Below, piece after piece: positions 44,114-53,044 of a stretch of DNA of 64,000 bases. The position numbers and the translations under genes are program-made. The stretch is from Bradyrhizobium sp. dw_78. Lineage in GTDB: Bacteria > Pseudomonadota > Alphaproteobacteria > Rhizobiales > Xanthobacteraceae. The DNA is taken from assembly GCF_018449525.1 (NCBI RefSeq), contig NZ_JAAVUS010000003.1, positions 524,883-588,882 of the forward strand, in the 5' to 3' direction. Below the pieces are notes generated by a model that had not been told where the DNA came from, did not search any database, and saw nothing but the letters and a program-made list of their open reading frames with translations. How positions within the stretch are numbered: the stretch's first letter is position 1; every line of letters begins with the position of its first letter.

Positions 44114-46024
44114 ATGAACATCCACGAGAAGAGCCGCTATTGCGAGGTCCATGCCCGCTCGCTGGCCGATCCCGAGGGGTTTTGGGGCGAGGCGGCGCGC
44201 GAGATCGATTGGATCGAACCGGCGAAGAAGATATTCGATCCAAGCATGGGCGCTTACGGCCGCTGGTTCGCCGGTGCCGTGGTCAACACCTGCTACAACG
44301 CGCTCGATCGCCATGTCGCCGGCGGCCGCGCCGATCAGGTCGCGCTGATCCACGATTCGCCGCTCACCCGGACGGTCACGACATTCACCTATGTCGAACT
44401 GCTGAAGGAGGTGCAGGCGCTTGCCGCGATCATGCAGGATCTGGGCGTCGCCAAGGGCGATCGCGTCATCCTCTATATGCCGATGGTGCCGGAGGCCGTG
44501 GCCGCGATGCTGGCCTGTGCGCGGATCGGCGCGGTCCACAGCGTGGTGTTCGGCGGGTTCGCGGCGAAGGAGCTGGCGACGCGGATCGAGGACGCCAGGC
44601 CGAAATTGATCCTTTCGGCCAGCTGCGGCCTCGAGCCCGGCCGGATCGTGCAGTACAAGCCGCTGCTCGACGAGGCGATCAGGCTCTCCAGCGTCAAGCC
44701 CGATGCCTGCATCGTCCTGCAACGGCCGCAGCATCCATGCGAGCTGATCGCCGGCCGCGATCACGATTGGGCCGCGTTGCGCCAGGCGGCTTTCGACGCC
44801 GGCAAGGCCGCGCCCTGCGTGCCGGTGCTGGCGACCGATCCGCTCTATATCCTCTATACTTCGGGCACGACAGGAATCCCCAAGGGCGTGGTGCGTGACA
44901 ATGGCGGGCATCTGGTCGCGCTGAAATGGTCGATGTTCAACCTCTACGGCGTCAGACCCGGCGAGGTCTGGTGGTGCGGCTCCGACATCGGCTGGGTGGT
45001 CGGCCACAGCTACATCGTCTACGCGCCGCTGTTTCATGGCGCGACCTCGATCCTGTATGAGGGCAAGCCGGTCGGCACGCCCGACGCCGGCGCGTTCTGG
45101 CGCGTCATTTCCGAGCACAAGGCGGCCGCCTTCTTCACCGCGCCGACCGCGTTCCGCGCCATCAGGAAGGAAGACCCGGACGGAAAATTGATCCGGCAAT
45201 ACGACCTTTCAAAATTCCGCACGCTGTTTCTGGCCGGCGAGCGCGCCGATCCGCCGACCGTGGAATGGGCGGAAGCGCAATTGAAGGTGCCGGTCATCGA
45301 TCATTGGTGGCAGACCGAAACCGGCTGGTGCATCGCCGGCAATCCGGTGGGGTTAGGTCAGCTTCCGGTCAAACACGGCTCGCCGACGGTGCCGATGCCG
45401 GGTTATCAGGTCGACATCGTCGACGAAGCGGCGAAGCCGCTGCCGGCCGGCCACATGGGTTCGATCGTGATCAAGCTGCCGATGCCGCCGGCCTGCCTGC
45501 CGACCCTGTGGCAACAGGACGAGCGTTTCAGGGAGGCCTATCTCGCCGAATTTCCCGGCTATTACAAAACCTCCGACGCCGGCTACAAGGACGAGGACGG
45601 CTACGTCTATGTGATGGGCCGCACCGACGACATCATCAATGTCGCCGGCCACCGGTTGTCCACCGGCGGCATGGAAGAGATTCTCGCCTCCCATCCCGAC
45701 GTCGCCGAATGCGCGGTGCTTGGCATCAAGGACGCGATCAAGGGCGAAGTGCCCTGCGGCTTCCTGGTGCTGAAGGCCGGTGTGACCCGCAGCAACGCTG
45801 ATATCGAGAAGGAAGTGGTGGCGCTGGTGCGCGACAGGCTCGGGCCGGTGGCGGCGTTCAAGCTCGCGATCATTGTGGGCCGCCTGCCGAAGACCCGTTC
45901 GGGTAAGATCCTGCGCGGCACCATCAAGAAGATCGCCGACGGCGATCCGTGGACGGTGCCGGCCACCATCGAGGATCCGAAGGTGCTCGATGAAATCGGC
46001 GAGGCGCTGCAAGGCCGGGCGTGA
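44114..46024 (+). CDS. prpE: Propionyl-CoA synthetase (acetyl-CoA synthetase family)
   Basis: The 636-residue AMP-forming enzyme activates propionate to propionyl-CoA. It has the ATP loop ILYTSGTTGIPKGVVR, then WWCGSDIGWVVGHSYIVYAP, YEGKPVGTPDAGAFWRVISE, IDHWWQTETGWCIAGNP and the C-terminal acetylatable Lys motif KTRSGKILRGTI. Length and motifs fit PrpE rather than the longer acetyl-CoA synthetase. The start ATG 44114 has GGGAGA 8 bases upstream. It is alone; a palindromic repeat flanks either end. Confidence 0.95.
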   Translation: MNIHEKSRYCEVHARSLADPEGFWGEAAREIDWIEPAKKIFDPSMGAYGRWFAGAVVNTCYNALDRHVAGGRADQVALIHDSPLTRTVTTFTYVELLKEVQALAAIMQDLGVAKGDRVILYMPMVPEAVAAMLACARIGAVHSVVFGGFAAKELATRIEDARPKLILSASCGLEPGRIVQYKPLLDEAIRLSSVKPDACIVLQRPQHPCELIAGRDHDWAALRQAAFDAGKAAPCVPVLATDPLYILYTSGTTGIPKGVVRDNGGHLVALKWSMFNLYGVRPGEVWWCGSDIGWVVGHSYIVYAPLFHGATSILYEGKPVGTPDAGAFWRVISEHKAAAFFTAPTAFRAIRKEDPDGKLIRQYDLSKFRTLFLAGERADPPTVEWAEAQLKVPVIDHWWQTETGWCIAGNPVGLGQLPVKHGSPTVPMPGYQVDIVDEAAKPLPAGHMGSIVIKLPMPPACLPTLWQQDERFREAYLAEFPGYYKTSDAGYKDEDGYVYVMGRTDDIINVAGHRLSTGGMEEILASHPDVAECAVLGIKDAIKGEVPCGFLVLKAGVTRSNADIEKEVVALVRDRLGPVAAFKLAIIVGRLPKTRSGKILRGTIKKIADGDPWTVPATIEDPKVLDEIGEALQGRA

Positions 46025-46032
46025 GTTCTCGC

Positions 46033-46144
46033 CGTCATTCCGGGGGGCGCGAGCGCCGCGCGCGATCCCGGAATCCAGCGGACGGCAGAAACGGCGGATG
46101 AATGGATTCCGGGCCTGCGCCCGTCGGCGCATCCTGGAATGACG
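46033..46144. repeat. Palindromic intergenic repeat (GTCATTCCGG family)
   Basis: CGTCATTCCGGGGGGCGCGA at the left and GGCGCATCCTGGAATGACG at the right, with an inner GGAATCCAGCG/GATTCCGGG stem. It follows prpE. Confidence 0.72.
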
Positions 46145-46205
46145 AAGAGACTTACAAATTCCTCAATCCACGCTACACATGCGCGCCTGCAAACAGGAAT
46201 TTGGT

Positions 46206-46481
46206 ATGCGACGATACGCTCCCGCCCATTTCGCCGTGGTGATACTGGCGGCACTCACGCTTGGCGCCTGTGCCTCGCGTAGCGATGCGCCGCCGCCAGT
46301 GGGACTGGCGCAGGACGACGACGCTTATTGCCAGTCGGGCGGCAAGGTAGCGGTCGGCTCACCTGACTATGTCTATTGCCGCAGGGACCGTGACGCGGCG
46401 CGCAATGCCGCCAACGCACGCTCCGATCAACGCCAGCGCGATCTCGGTCAATACATGATGGATCATCCGGATCATCCCTGA
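46206..46481 (+). CDS. Small putative lipoprotein
   Basis: The 91-residue protein has a lipoprotein signal (FAVVILAALTLGACASR) with lipobox LGAC. The mature part is short, acidic at first (AQDDDAYCQSGGKVAVGSPD), then Arg/Asp-rich (RRDRDAARNAANARSDQRQR). Two further Cys may form a disulfide. I start at ATG 46206 (MRRYAPAH); the upstream ATG is less likely. Family is unknown to me. Confidence 0.75.
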   Translation: MRRYAPAHFAVVILAALTLGACASRSDAPPPVGLAQDDDAYCQSGGKVAVGSPDYVYCRRDRDAARNAANARSDQRQRDLGQYMMDHPDHP

Positions 46482-46523
46482 CCGCTGAAGCTCACCACAA
46501 TTTTCCAATTCCTCGTATCGTTT

Positions 46524-46577
46524 TTTTATTTTGACGCGTTTTCTTGACGCGAACCGGAAGCCACTCGCTCGAAAACA
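46524..46577 (-). repeat. Dispersed bipartite repeat, inverted copy upstream of the phnA remnant
   Basis: On the minus strand this reads GAGCGAGTGGCTTCCGGTTC, then GCGTCAAGAAAACGCGTC and AAAATAAAA. The 33 bp at 46524-46556 are an exact inverted copy of 46705-46737. The hairpin half is missing. Confidence 0.85.
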
Positions 46578-46597
46578 CTATGAAAGGAACGCATCAC

Positions 46598-46735
46598 ATG
46601 GATATCAAGGTCAGGGATTCGAACGGCGCGCTGCTTGCCGAGGGTGACAGCGTCACGCTGATCAAGGATTTGAAGCTGAAGGGATCGTCGACGGTGCTCA
46701 AGCGCGGTTCGCGTCAAGAAAACGCGTCAAAATAA
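46598..46735 (+). pseudogene. PhnA/YjdM-like zinc-ribbon-family gene, truncated by a repeat
   Basis: The frame opens with [20 protein letters not shown] then [17 protein letters not shown], which is the conserved first half of PhnA-type C-terminal (SH3-like) domains of about 70 residues. At codon 37 the frame enters the left part of a dispersed repeat and ends with SRQENASK and a stop. The missing half should carry the KNIRL and C-terminal strand residues. The ribosome site AAAGGA is kept. A loss-of-function relic is likely; a short fusion protein of 45 residues is the alternative. Confidence 0.82.
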
Positions 46736-46771
46736 AATGTTAGAGCCCGGTTCTGATTCAATCAGAACCGA
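46705..46771 (+). repeat. Dispersed bipartite repeat inside the phnA-like gene
   Basis: CGGTTCGCGTCAAGAAAACG then CGTCAAAATAAAA followed by the hairpin GGTTCTGATTCAATCAGAAC (46749-46768). The first 33 bp mirror the upstream copy exactly. The left end of the element (TAGCGTTTTCGAGCG) is absent. Confidence 0.85.
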
Positions 46772-46895
46772 CAAGGCGTTGGCGCCTGCCCATGCGGGGC
46801 ATGCCGAAGGCGAAGCGGCAATGCGCCGGAAACAGCAACGCGGCGGGTTCGGCCGCCGCGCTGGAAATTTCCCGGGGCGCGAGACCTGAGCGGCC

Positions 46896-47591
46896 TTATT
46901 CTTCCTCGTCCGGCTTCTTGCCGCCGATGGTCTTCAGCTTGGCGAACACGGCGTCGACGTTGAGGTCGTCACGCTGCTTCTCGGTCGGCTCGAATTCGGG
47001 TTCCTTGCGGGTGGTCTCGGAGGCCGGCAGCAGGGTGGCGCCGCCATAGGTCGCGGCGACCGGCTTCTCCTTGGCCGCGCGCTGCACCTCGAAATCGAGA
47101 TCGATCTGCGCGCACAGGCCGAGCGTCACCGGGTCCATCGGCGTCAGGGTCGAGGCGTTCCAATGGGTGCGGTCGCGGACGCTGGCGATGGTGGTCTTGG
47201 TGGTGCCGACCAGCCGCATGATCTGGGCGTCTTTCAACTCGGGGTGGTTGCGCACCAGCCACAGGATCGCGCTCGGCCGTTCATGGCGGCGCGACACCGG
47301 GGTATAGCGCGGGCCTTTTTTCTTGGCGGCCGGCGGCAGCGTGACCTTGCTCTCTTCGAGCCGGAGCCGGTAATTCGGGTCTCTTTCGCCCTTTTCGATC
47401 TCCTCGCGGGTGAGCTGGCCGTTGGAAATCGGGTCCATGCCCTTGATGCCCTGGGCGGCGTCGCCATCGGCGATGGCCCGGACCTCGAGCGGGTGCATTT
47501 TGGTGAAATCGGCCACCTGATCGAAGGTCAGCGCGGTATTATCGACCAGCCACACGGCCGTCGCTTTTGGCATCAGCGGTGCATTGCTCAT
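46896..47591 (-). CDS. trcR: DUF1013 / cell-cycle regulator TrcR
   Basis: The 231-residue protein matches DUF1013, now named TrcR in alphaproteobacteria. The pattern MPKATAVWLVDNTALTFDQV, MHPLEVRAIADGDAAQGIKG and HNPELKDAQIMRL-like (NHPELKDAQIMRLVGTTKTT) is clear, with a C-terminal acidic tail KKPDEEE. It is thought to be a cell-cycle transcription regulator that contacts DNA or RNA polymerase. The start ATG 47591 has AAAGGAG seven bases upstream; the upstream nine codons are unlikely. It is divergent from ispH. Confidence 0.92.
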   Translation of the reverse strand: MSNAPLMPKATAVWLVDNTALTFDQVADFTKMHPLEVRAIADGDAAQGIKGMDPISNGQLTREEIEKGERDPNYRLRLEESKVTLPPAAKKKGPRYTPVSRRHERPSAILWLVRNHPELKDAQIMRLVGTTKTTIASVRDRTHWNASTLTPMDPVTLGLCAQIDLDFEVQRAAKEKPVAATYGGATLLPASETTRKEPEFEPTEKQRDDLNVDAVFAKLKTIGGKKPDEEE

Positions 47592-47806
47592 GGCAAATCT
47601 CCTTTGTGCTTCGCCCACCTCTTTTGGAGGCGAAGCCGTGATCGTCAGCGATGACGGGAATTGGGTGCTATATAGACCCTTGGGGGCGGCCCGCGCAATG
47701 GCCTACGAAAGTGCCTTGACAGCGCCCAAAAGCAGTCCCAAGTCCTAGCTCTAACTGGCCGTTCCCTGCCCGTCGGCGAGGGGTGATTCGGTTCGAGATT
47801 TCTCCT

Positions 47807-48775
47807 ATGGCAGCCAAACCAGACCTGAAACTCGTGCTTTGTTCTCCGCGGGGCTTCTGCGCCGGCGTGGTGCGGGCGATCGACACCGTGGAACGCGCGC
47901 TCGCGATCTATGGTGCCCCGGTCTATGTCCGGCATGAAATCGTCCACAACCGCTATGTCGTCGACAGCCTCAAGACCAAGGGTGCGATTTTCGTCGAGGA
48001 ACTGGCTGAAATCCCCGACAATACCAATGCCCCGGTGGTGTTTTCGGCCCACGGGGTTCCCAAATCGGTGCCGGCGGACGCCAAGTCGCGCAATTTCTTT
48101 TCGCTGGACGCCACCTGTCCGCTGGTCACCAAGGTACACCGGGAGGCCGCGATCCATTTCAAGCGCGGCCGCGAAATCCTGCTGATCGGGCATTCCCATC
48201 ATCCAGAGGTTGTGGGCACGCTCGGCCAGTTGCCGCCCGGCGCCGTGACCCTGATCGAGACCGCCGAAGACGCCGCGACCTTCACGCCGAAGGATCCCGA
48301 CAATCTTGCTTTCGTGACCCAGACCACATTGTCGATCGACGATACCGCCGGGATCGTGGCGATGCTGAAAGGCCGCTTCCCGAACATCTCGGGGCCGCAC
48401 AAGGAAGACATCTGCTACGCCACCACCAACCGCCAGTTGGCGGTAAAGAAGGTGGCGCCGGTGGTCGACGCCCTGATCGTGGTCGGCGCACCGAATTCGT
48501 CGAATTCGCAGCGGCTGCGTGAGGTCGCCGAGCGTGAAGGTTGCCCCATTGCGGTGCTGGCCCAGCGCGCCAGCGATCTAGATTGGTCGCGCTTCGAGGG
48601 CATCAAGAGCCTCGGCATCACCGCCGGCGCCTCGGCGCCGGAAGTGATCGTCGAAGAGATCATGGGCGCGTTCGCCGAACGCTACGAATTGCATGTGGAG
48701 ACGGTCTCGGCCGCGGAAGAGAATGAATTCTTCCCGTTGCCGCGTTCGCTGCGGCCTGAAGCCGCCGCGGAATAG
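47807..48775 (+). CDS. ispH: 4-hydroxy-3-methylbut-2-enyl diphosphate reductase
   Basis: IspH makes IPP and DMAPP, the last step of the MEP isoprenoid pathway, with a [4Fe-4S] cluster. The 322-residue product has the three cluster Cys in [32 protein letters not shown] and [15 protein letters not shown], and the substrate residues [21 protein letters not shown] and [12 protein letters not shown] choose ATG 47807 (MAAKPDLK); GTG 47783 is an alternative. It is followed 5 bp downstream by thrB, then by rnhA with an overlapping start. Confidence 0.97.
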   Translation: MAAKPDLKLVLCSPRGFCAGVVRAIDTVERALAIYGAPVYVRHEIVHNRYVVDSLKTKGAIFVEELAEIPDNTNAPVVFSAHGVPKSVPADAKSRNFFSLDATCPLVTKVHREAAIHFKRGREILLIGHSHHPEVVGTLGQLPPGAVTLIETAEDAATFTPKDPDNLAFVTQTTLSIDDTAGIVAMLKGRFPNISGPHKEDICYATTNRQLAVKKVAPVVDALIVVGAPNSSNSQRLREVAEREGCPIAVLAQRASDLDWSRFEGIKSLGITAGASAPEVIVEEIMGAFAERYELHVETVSAAEENEFFPLPRSLRPEAAAE

Positions 48776-48780
48776 CAAAG

Positions 48781-49764
48781 ATGGCGGTTTACACCGACGT
48801 CGCCGCCGACGAGCTTGCGGAATTCCTTCAGCATTACGACATTGGCGAACTGCTGTCCTACAAGGGCATCGCCGAGGGCGTCGAGAATTCCAATTTCCTG
48901 CTGCATACGACATCGGGGCATTTCATCCTGACGCTGTATGAGAAGCGCGTCGCGAGGAACGACCTGCCGTTCTTCCTCGGGCTGATGACGCACCTTGCCT
49001 CGCACGGGATCAATTGTCCGCTTCCCCTGAAGGACAAGAGCGGCGAAACGCTCAGCACGCTGGCGGGACGGCCGGCCGCGATCATCAATTTTCTCGACGG
49101 CGTCTGGCCGCGCAAGCCCAGCGCCGTGCATTGCGCCGGCGTCGGCCAGGCGCTGGCGAAGATGCATCTGGCCGGGCGCGGTTTTGCCCTGTCGCGCGCC
49201 AACGCATTATCGGTATCGGGCTGGCGGCCGCTGTTCGAGCAGGCCGCGGCGCGCGCCGATGACGTACAGCATGGATTGCGCGGCTTTATCGAAGCCGAAC
49301 TTGATTATCTCGAAAGTGGCGTCTGGCCGGATAATCTGCCGCAAGGCCTGATTCATGCCGATCTGTTTCCGGACAATGTGTTCTTCATCGGCGAAGAACT
49401 GTCCGGCATCATCGATTTCACCTTCGCCTGCAACGACACACTCGCCTATGACGTCGCGATCTGCCTCAACGCCTGGTGCTTCGAGAGCGATTGCTCGTTC
49501 AACGTCACCAAGGCGCGGGCTTTTCTCGGAGCCTATGGCCGCGAACGTGAATTGTCCGACGCCGAGCAGCAGGCGCTGCCGCTATTGGCCCGGGGCGCAG
49601 CGTTGCGCTTCCTGCTGACACGGCTGGTCGATTTCCTCAACGTTCCGCCGGGCGCGCTGGTGCAGCCGAAGGACCCGCTCGAATACGTGCGCAAGCTGCG
49701 CTTTCAGCAGAGCGTGGCCGGCATCCGCGATTACGGCGTCGCGGCCTCGGGGCTGGTCGCGTGA
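48781..49764 (+). CDS. thrB: Homoserine kinase (ThrB, APH-like type)
   Basis: This 327-residue kinase phosphorylates homoserine on the way to threonine. It is of the aminoglycoside-phosphotransferase fold found in alphaproteobacteria and Pseudomonas, not the GHMP type of E. coli. Landmarks are [38 protein letters not shown], the catalytic [13 protein letters not shown] and [11 protein letters not shown]. The start ATG 48781 lies 5 bp after the ispH stop. The stop overlaps the rnhA start. Confidence 0.96.
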   Translation: MAVYTDVAADELAEFLQHYDIGELLSYKGIAEGVENSNFLLHTTSGHFILTLYEKRVARNDLPFFLGLMTHLASHGINCPLPLKDKSGETLSTLAGRPAAIINFLDGVWPRKPSAVHCAGVGQALAKMHLAGRGFALSRANALSVSGWRPLFEQAAARADDVQHGLRGFIEAELDYLESGVWPDNLPQGLIHADLFPDNVFFIGEELSGIIDFTFACNDTLAYDVAICLNAWCFESDCSFNVTKARAFLGAYGRERELSDAEQQALPLLARGAALRFLLTRLVDFLNVPPGALVQPKDPLEYVRKLRFQQSVAGIRDYGVAASGLVA

Positions 49765-50225
49765 GTTCGCTTCCCTCGGTCGTCGTTCATACCGATGGCG
49801 CCTGTTCCGGCAATCCCGGGCCGGGCGGCTGGGGTGCGATCCTCAAATTCGGCGATGTCGAGAAGGAATTGAAGGGTGGCGAGGCGCATACCACCAACAA
49901 CCGCATGGAGCTGATGGCGGCGATTTCGGCGCTGGAAGCGCTCAAAAAGCCCTGCGTGGTCGATATCACCACCGACAGCCAGTATGTGCGCCAGGGCATC
50001 ACCGGCTGGATTCACGGCTGGAAGAAGAACGGCTGGCGCACCGCCGACAAGAAGCCGGTCAAGAATGTCGATCTCTGGCAACGGCTGGACGCGGCGCTGA
50101 AGCCGCACGAGGTGCGCTGGCACTGGATCAAGGGCCATGCCGGCCATGACGAAAACGAGCGCGCCGACCAGCTGGCGCGCGAGGGCGTCGCGATGGCGCG
50201 GTTGCAGCAAGTGGTCAGGAAGTAG
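49761..50225 (+). CDS. rnhA: Ribonuclease HI
   Basis: The 154-residue enzyme degrades RNA in RNA-DNA hybrids. Catalytic residues are Asp12 ([17 protein letters not shown]), Glu51 ([12 protein letters not shown]), Asp73 ([10 protein letters not shown]) and Asp137 (NERADQLA). [14 protein letters not shown] is the conserved handle region. The start GTG 49761 overlaps the thrB stop (GTGA), so the genes are coupled. A strong hairpin terminator follows. Confidence 0.97.
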   Translation: MSSLPSVVVHTDGACSGNPGPGGWGAILKFGDVEKELKGGEAHTTNNRMELMAAISALEALKKPCVVDITTDSQYVRQGITGWIHGWKKNGWRTADKKPVKNVDLWQRLDAALKPHEVRWHWIKGHAGHDENERADQLAREGVAMARLQQVVRK

Positions 50226-50236
50226 GCGGGTACTCA

Positions 50237-50281
50237 AAATCCGTCACGGCCGGGCCCGTCCCGGCCATGACGGATTTCTTT
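50237..50281 (+). terminator. Strong hairpin terminator after rnhA
   Basis: AAATCCGTCA then CGGCCGGG and CCCGGCCATGACGGATTT form an 18-bp stem with one A-C mismatch around a 5-nt loop, followed by CTTTT. The arms lie at 50237-50254 and 50260-50277. Confidence 0.8.
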
Positions 50282-50303
50282 TGAACCGCGCTCAAGAACG
50301 TGG

Positions 50304-50326
50304 ATGCCCGGGACAAGCCCGGGCAT
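50304..50326. repeat. Palindromic repeat (ATGCCCGGG family)
   Basis: ATGCCCGGG, loop ACAAG, CCCGGGCAT is a perfect 9-bp-arm hairpin. It follows the rnhA terminator and precedes the peroxiredoxin 3' end. The GTGGATGCCCGGGACAAGCC context is a common Bradyrhizobium intergenic motif. Confidence 0.65.
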
Positions 50327-50369
50327 CACGTCATTCCTAGGGCCAGAGCTGTTTAGTAACGACGGAAAC

Positions 50370-50855
50370 TCAGAGCTGCCCGAGCAGGGTGTCGCCGCCG
50401 GAGACCTCGACCTTGCCCGGCGCCGCCTCGAGGTTCAGCTTCTTAACCACGCCGTCCTCGACCAGCATCGAATAGCGCTTGGAGCGGATGCCCAGCCCGT
50501 TGCCGGAGGCGTCGAGCTCCATGCCGATCGACTTGGTGAAGTCGGCATTGCCGTCGGCGAGGAAGGTGGCCTCATCGCGCTGGTCGGTGTCGCGCTTCCA
50601 GGCGCTCATGACGAAGGCGTCGTTGACCGAGACGATCGCGATGGTGTCCACGCCCTTGCCCTTGATGGCGTAGGCGTTGAGGAAAATGCTCGGCAGATGC
50701 AACTTGTGGCAGGTGCCAGTATAGGCGCCGGGCACCGCGAACAGCGCGACCTTCTTGCCCTTGAAGATGTCGTCGGTGGTCTTGACCTGGGGACCGTCCG
50801 CCGTCATCACGCGAAACTTGGCCTCGGGCAGCTTGTCGCCAACTTGGATGGTCAT
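50370..50855 (-). CDS. Peroxiredoxin, Prx5/AhpE-like (peroxiredoxin-glutaredoxin type)
   Basis: The 161-residue cytoplasmic enzyme reduces peroxides. The peroxidatic Cys49 lies in FAVPGAYTGTCHKLHLPSIF, the usual Prx5 PGAFTPTC motif with a changed TGTC. There is no second Cys in the usual resolving position, so it is probably a 1-Cys type reduced by glutaredoxin or thioredoxin. ATG 50855 has GGGAGA upstream (TTG 50861 is only an upstream alternative). It is convergent with rnhA and has its own promoter region. Confidence 0.93.
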   Translation of the reverse strand: MTIQVGDKLPEAKFRVMTADGPQVKTTDDIFKGKKVALFAVPGAYTGTCHKLHLPSIFLNAYAIKGKGVDTIAIVSVNDAFVMSAWKRDTDQRDEATFLADGNADFTKSIGMELDASGNGLGIRSKRYSMLVEDGVVKKLNLEAAPGKVEVSGGDTLLGQL

Positions 50856-50939
50856 CGTCAATTCTCCCTGGATGTGCGGAACGTGTCTTAGAGCATTTTT
50901 GTAGCCGGGGGAAACCCTTCACCATGGTTTGATAGGAGC

Positions 50940-51080
50940 CGTCATTCCGGGGCGATGCCAACGGGTCCGCGCGAATGCGCGGCCCGATGACAGGCTCCGC
51001 ATCGAACCCCGAATCTCGAGATTCCCCGATGCGCAATTGCGCATCTCAGGTCTGGTGCTGGCGCACCATCCCGGAATGAC
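50940..51080. repeat. Palindromic intergenic repeat (GTCATTCCGG family), long composite copy
   Basis: CGTCATTCCGGGGCGATGCC at the left and GCGCACCATCCCGGAATGAC at the right, with internal GCGCGAATGCGC and GATGCGCAATTGCGCATC stems. It fills most of the gap between the peroxiredoxin start and fadD. Confidence 0.75.
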
Positions 51081-51132
51081 CGAGGTCGGGTTGCCTCGCT
51101 TGGTTCGCAAATGGCGGCGGAAAGCCGTCTCC

Positions 51133-52812
51133 TTAAGCAGCAGCCTTCTCGTCGCGCAACGCGCGGCGCAGGATCTTTCCGACATTGGTTTTCGGCAGGC
51201 TGGTCCGAAACTCGATCTGCCTCGGCACCTTGTAGGCGGTCAATTGCGTGCCGCAGAACTTGACGATGTCCTCGGCGGTGACGCTGGGGTCCTTCTTGAC
51301 GACAAACGCCTTGACGGATTCGCCGGATCGCGAATCCGGCAAGCCGACCACCGCGCATTCCAGCACGCCGGGATGGCTGGCGATCACTTCCTCGACCTCG
51401 TTCGGATAGACGTTGAAGCCGGACACCAGGATCATATCCTTCTTGCGATCGACGATCCGGGTATAGCCATCCGGCGTCATCACGCCGATGTCGCCGGTGC
51501 GGAAATAGCCGTCGGCGGTCATTACGTTGGCGGTTTCATCCGGCCTGTTCCAGTAACCGGCCATGACCTGGGGGCCCTTGGCGCAGATCTCTCCGGGCTG
51601 TCCGAACGGCACTTCGTTGCCGTCATCGTCGCGGATCGAGATATAGGTCGAGGGCACGGGAATGCCGATCGAGCCGTTGAAGTCGGTGGTGGTGGCCGGA
51701 TTGCAGGTCAGCGTCGGTGAGGTTTCCGACAGGCCATAGCCTTCCGCGATGCTGCAACCCGTCACTTTCTTCCACTGCTCGGCGACCGGGCGCTGAACCG
51801 CCATGCCGCCGCCGTTGGAAATTTTCAGCTTGGAGAAATCGACCTTCTTGAAGTCGGGATGGTGCAGCAGCCCGTTGTAAAGCGTGTTGACCGCCGGGAA
51901 GTCGTTGATCTGGTATTTCATCAATTCCTTGATGAAGCCCGCGATGTCGCGCGGATTGGGAATCAGCAGATTGACGCCGCCGGCGCGTAGTCCCAGCAGG
52001 AAACACGCCGTCAGCGCGAAGATGTGATAGAGCGGCAACGCGCAGACGATGAACAATTGATCGACATGCGGCGGCTGTTGCATTGCCGGTTGCAGCCAGG
52101 CGTCGTTCTGCAGCACGTTGGCGACGATGTTGCGGTGAAGCAGCGTCGCGCCCTTGGAGATGCCGGTGGTGCCGCCGGTATATTGCAGGAAGGCGACGTC
52201 GTCGGGCGTGATCTGCGGCTTGTTGAATTTCAGGCCGCGGCCGGCTGTGAGCGCGTCGTTGAACAGGACGGCGCCGGGAAGCGAAAACGGCGGCACCATT
52301 TTCTTGACGCGGCGCACCACGAAATTGACGATCATGCCTTTCAGGCCCAGTAGGTCGCCCATGCTGCCGACGATGACGTGCTTCACCGCGGTATTGGCGA
52401 TCACCTTCTGCACCGTGGCGGCAAAATTCTCGAGGACGATGATCGCCTCGGCGCCGGAATCCGTCAGCTGGTGTTCGAGTTCGCGCGGGGTGTAGAGCGG
52501 ATTGACGTTCACCACGGCATAGCCGGCGCGCAGCACGGCGGTTGCGGCGACCGGATATTGCAATACGTTCGGCATCATCAGCGCGACACGGGCGCCCTTT
52601 TGCAGGCCCTTGCCCTGCAGATAGGCGGCGAGCCATCGCGACATCTCGTCGAGGTCGCGATAGCTGATTGATTTGTCCATGCAGATGAAGGCCTTGCGGT
52701 CGTGAAACTTCGCAAAGCTTTCTTCGAATAGCTCGACCAGCGAGGCGTATTGCGCCGGATCGATATCGGCGGGCACGCCGGCCGGATATTGCTTGAGCCA
52801 GATTCGCTCCAT
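51133..52812 (-). CDS. fadD: Long-chain fatty-acid-CoA ligase
   Basis: The 559-residue AMP-binding enzyme activates fatty acids for beta-oxidation. It has FLQYTGGTTGISKGATLLHR (P-loop), PLYHIFALTACFLLGL (substrate-binding region), GYGLSETSPTLTCNP, GYFRTGDIGVM, DRKKDMILVSGFNVYPNEVE and LPKTNVGKILRRALRD. The start ATG 52812 lies 230 bp from the carboxypeptidase stop. It is probably monocistronic. Its length and motifs fit FadD rather than shorter acyl-CoA synthetases. Confidence 0.95.
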   Translation of the reverse strand: MERIWLKQYPAGVPADIDPAQYASLVELFEESFAKFHDRKAFICMDKSISYRDLDEMSRWLAAYLQGKGLQKGARVALMMPNVLQYPVAATAVLRAGYAVVNVNPLYTPRELEHQLTDSGAEAIIVLENFAATVQKVIANTAVKHVIVGSMGDLLGLKGMIVNFVVRRVKKMVPPFSLPGAVLFNDALTAGRGLKFNKPQITPDDVAFLQYTGGTTGISKGATLLHRNIVANVLQNDAWLQPAMQQPPHVDQLFIVCALPLYHIFALTACFLLGLRAGGVNLLIPNPRDIAGFIKELMKYQINDFPAVNTLYNGLLHHPDFKKVDFSKLKISNGGGMAVQRPVAEQWKKVTGCSIAEGYGLSETSPTLTCNPATTTDFNGSIGIPVPSTYISIRDDDGNEVPFGQPGEICAKGPQVMAGYWNRPDETANVMTADGYFRTGDIGVMTPDGYTRIVDRKKDMILVSGFNVYPNEVEEVIASHPGVLECAVVGLPDSRSGESVKAFVVKKDPSVTAEDIVKFCGTQLTAYKVPRQIEFRTSLPKTNVGKILRRALRDEKAAA

Positions 52813-53044
52813 GGTCGTAACCCTCCCGTCCGATTCCCCGCAGACGGCGGGGATGGCCTTTTTATATATCAGGCCCTTTTATAGATCTTATACATCAGGC
52901 TCCGGCGATATTGGGCAATGCCGTAAGCCGTGGCAAGCGGCCACATGCCCCGATCTGCGGGCCGGAAGGGCGCATTGGCGGGAGAGCCAGAAGCGGTGCG
53001 CTTCGACGGAGGGTAGTAGCGCGCTCGCTTGGGCAGCACTCGCG

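Noticed and set aside
46526..46717. Minus-strand ORF mirror of the phnA relic
   Set aside because: It arises because the flanking repeats are exact inverted copies; it carries no family sequence.
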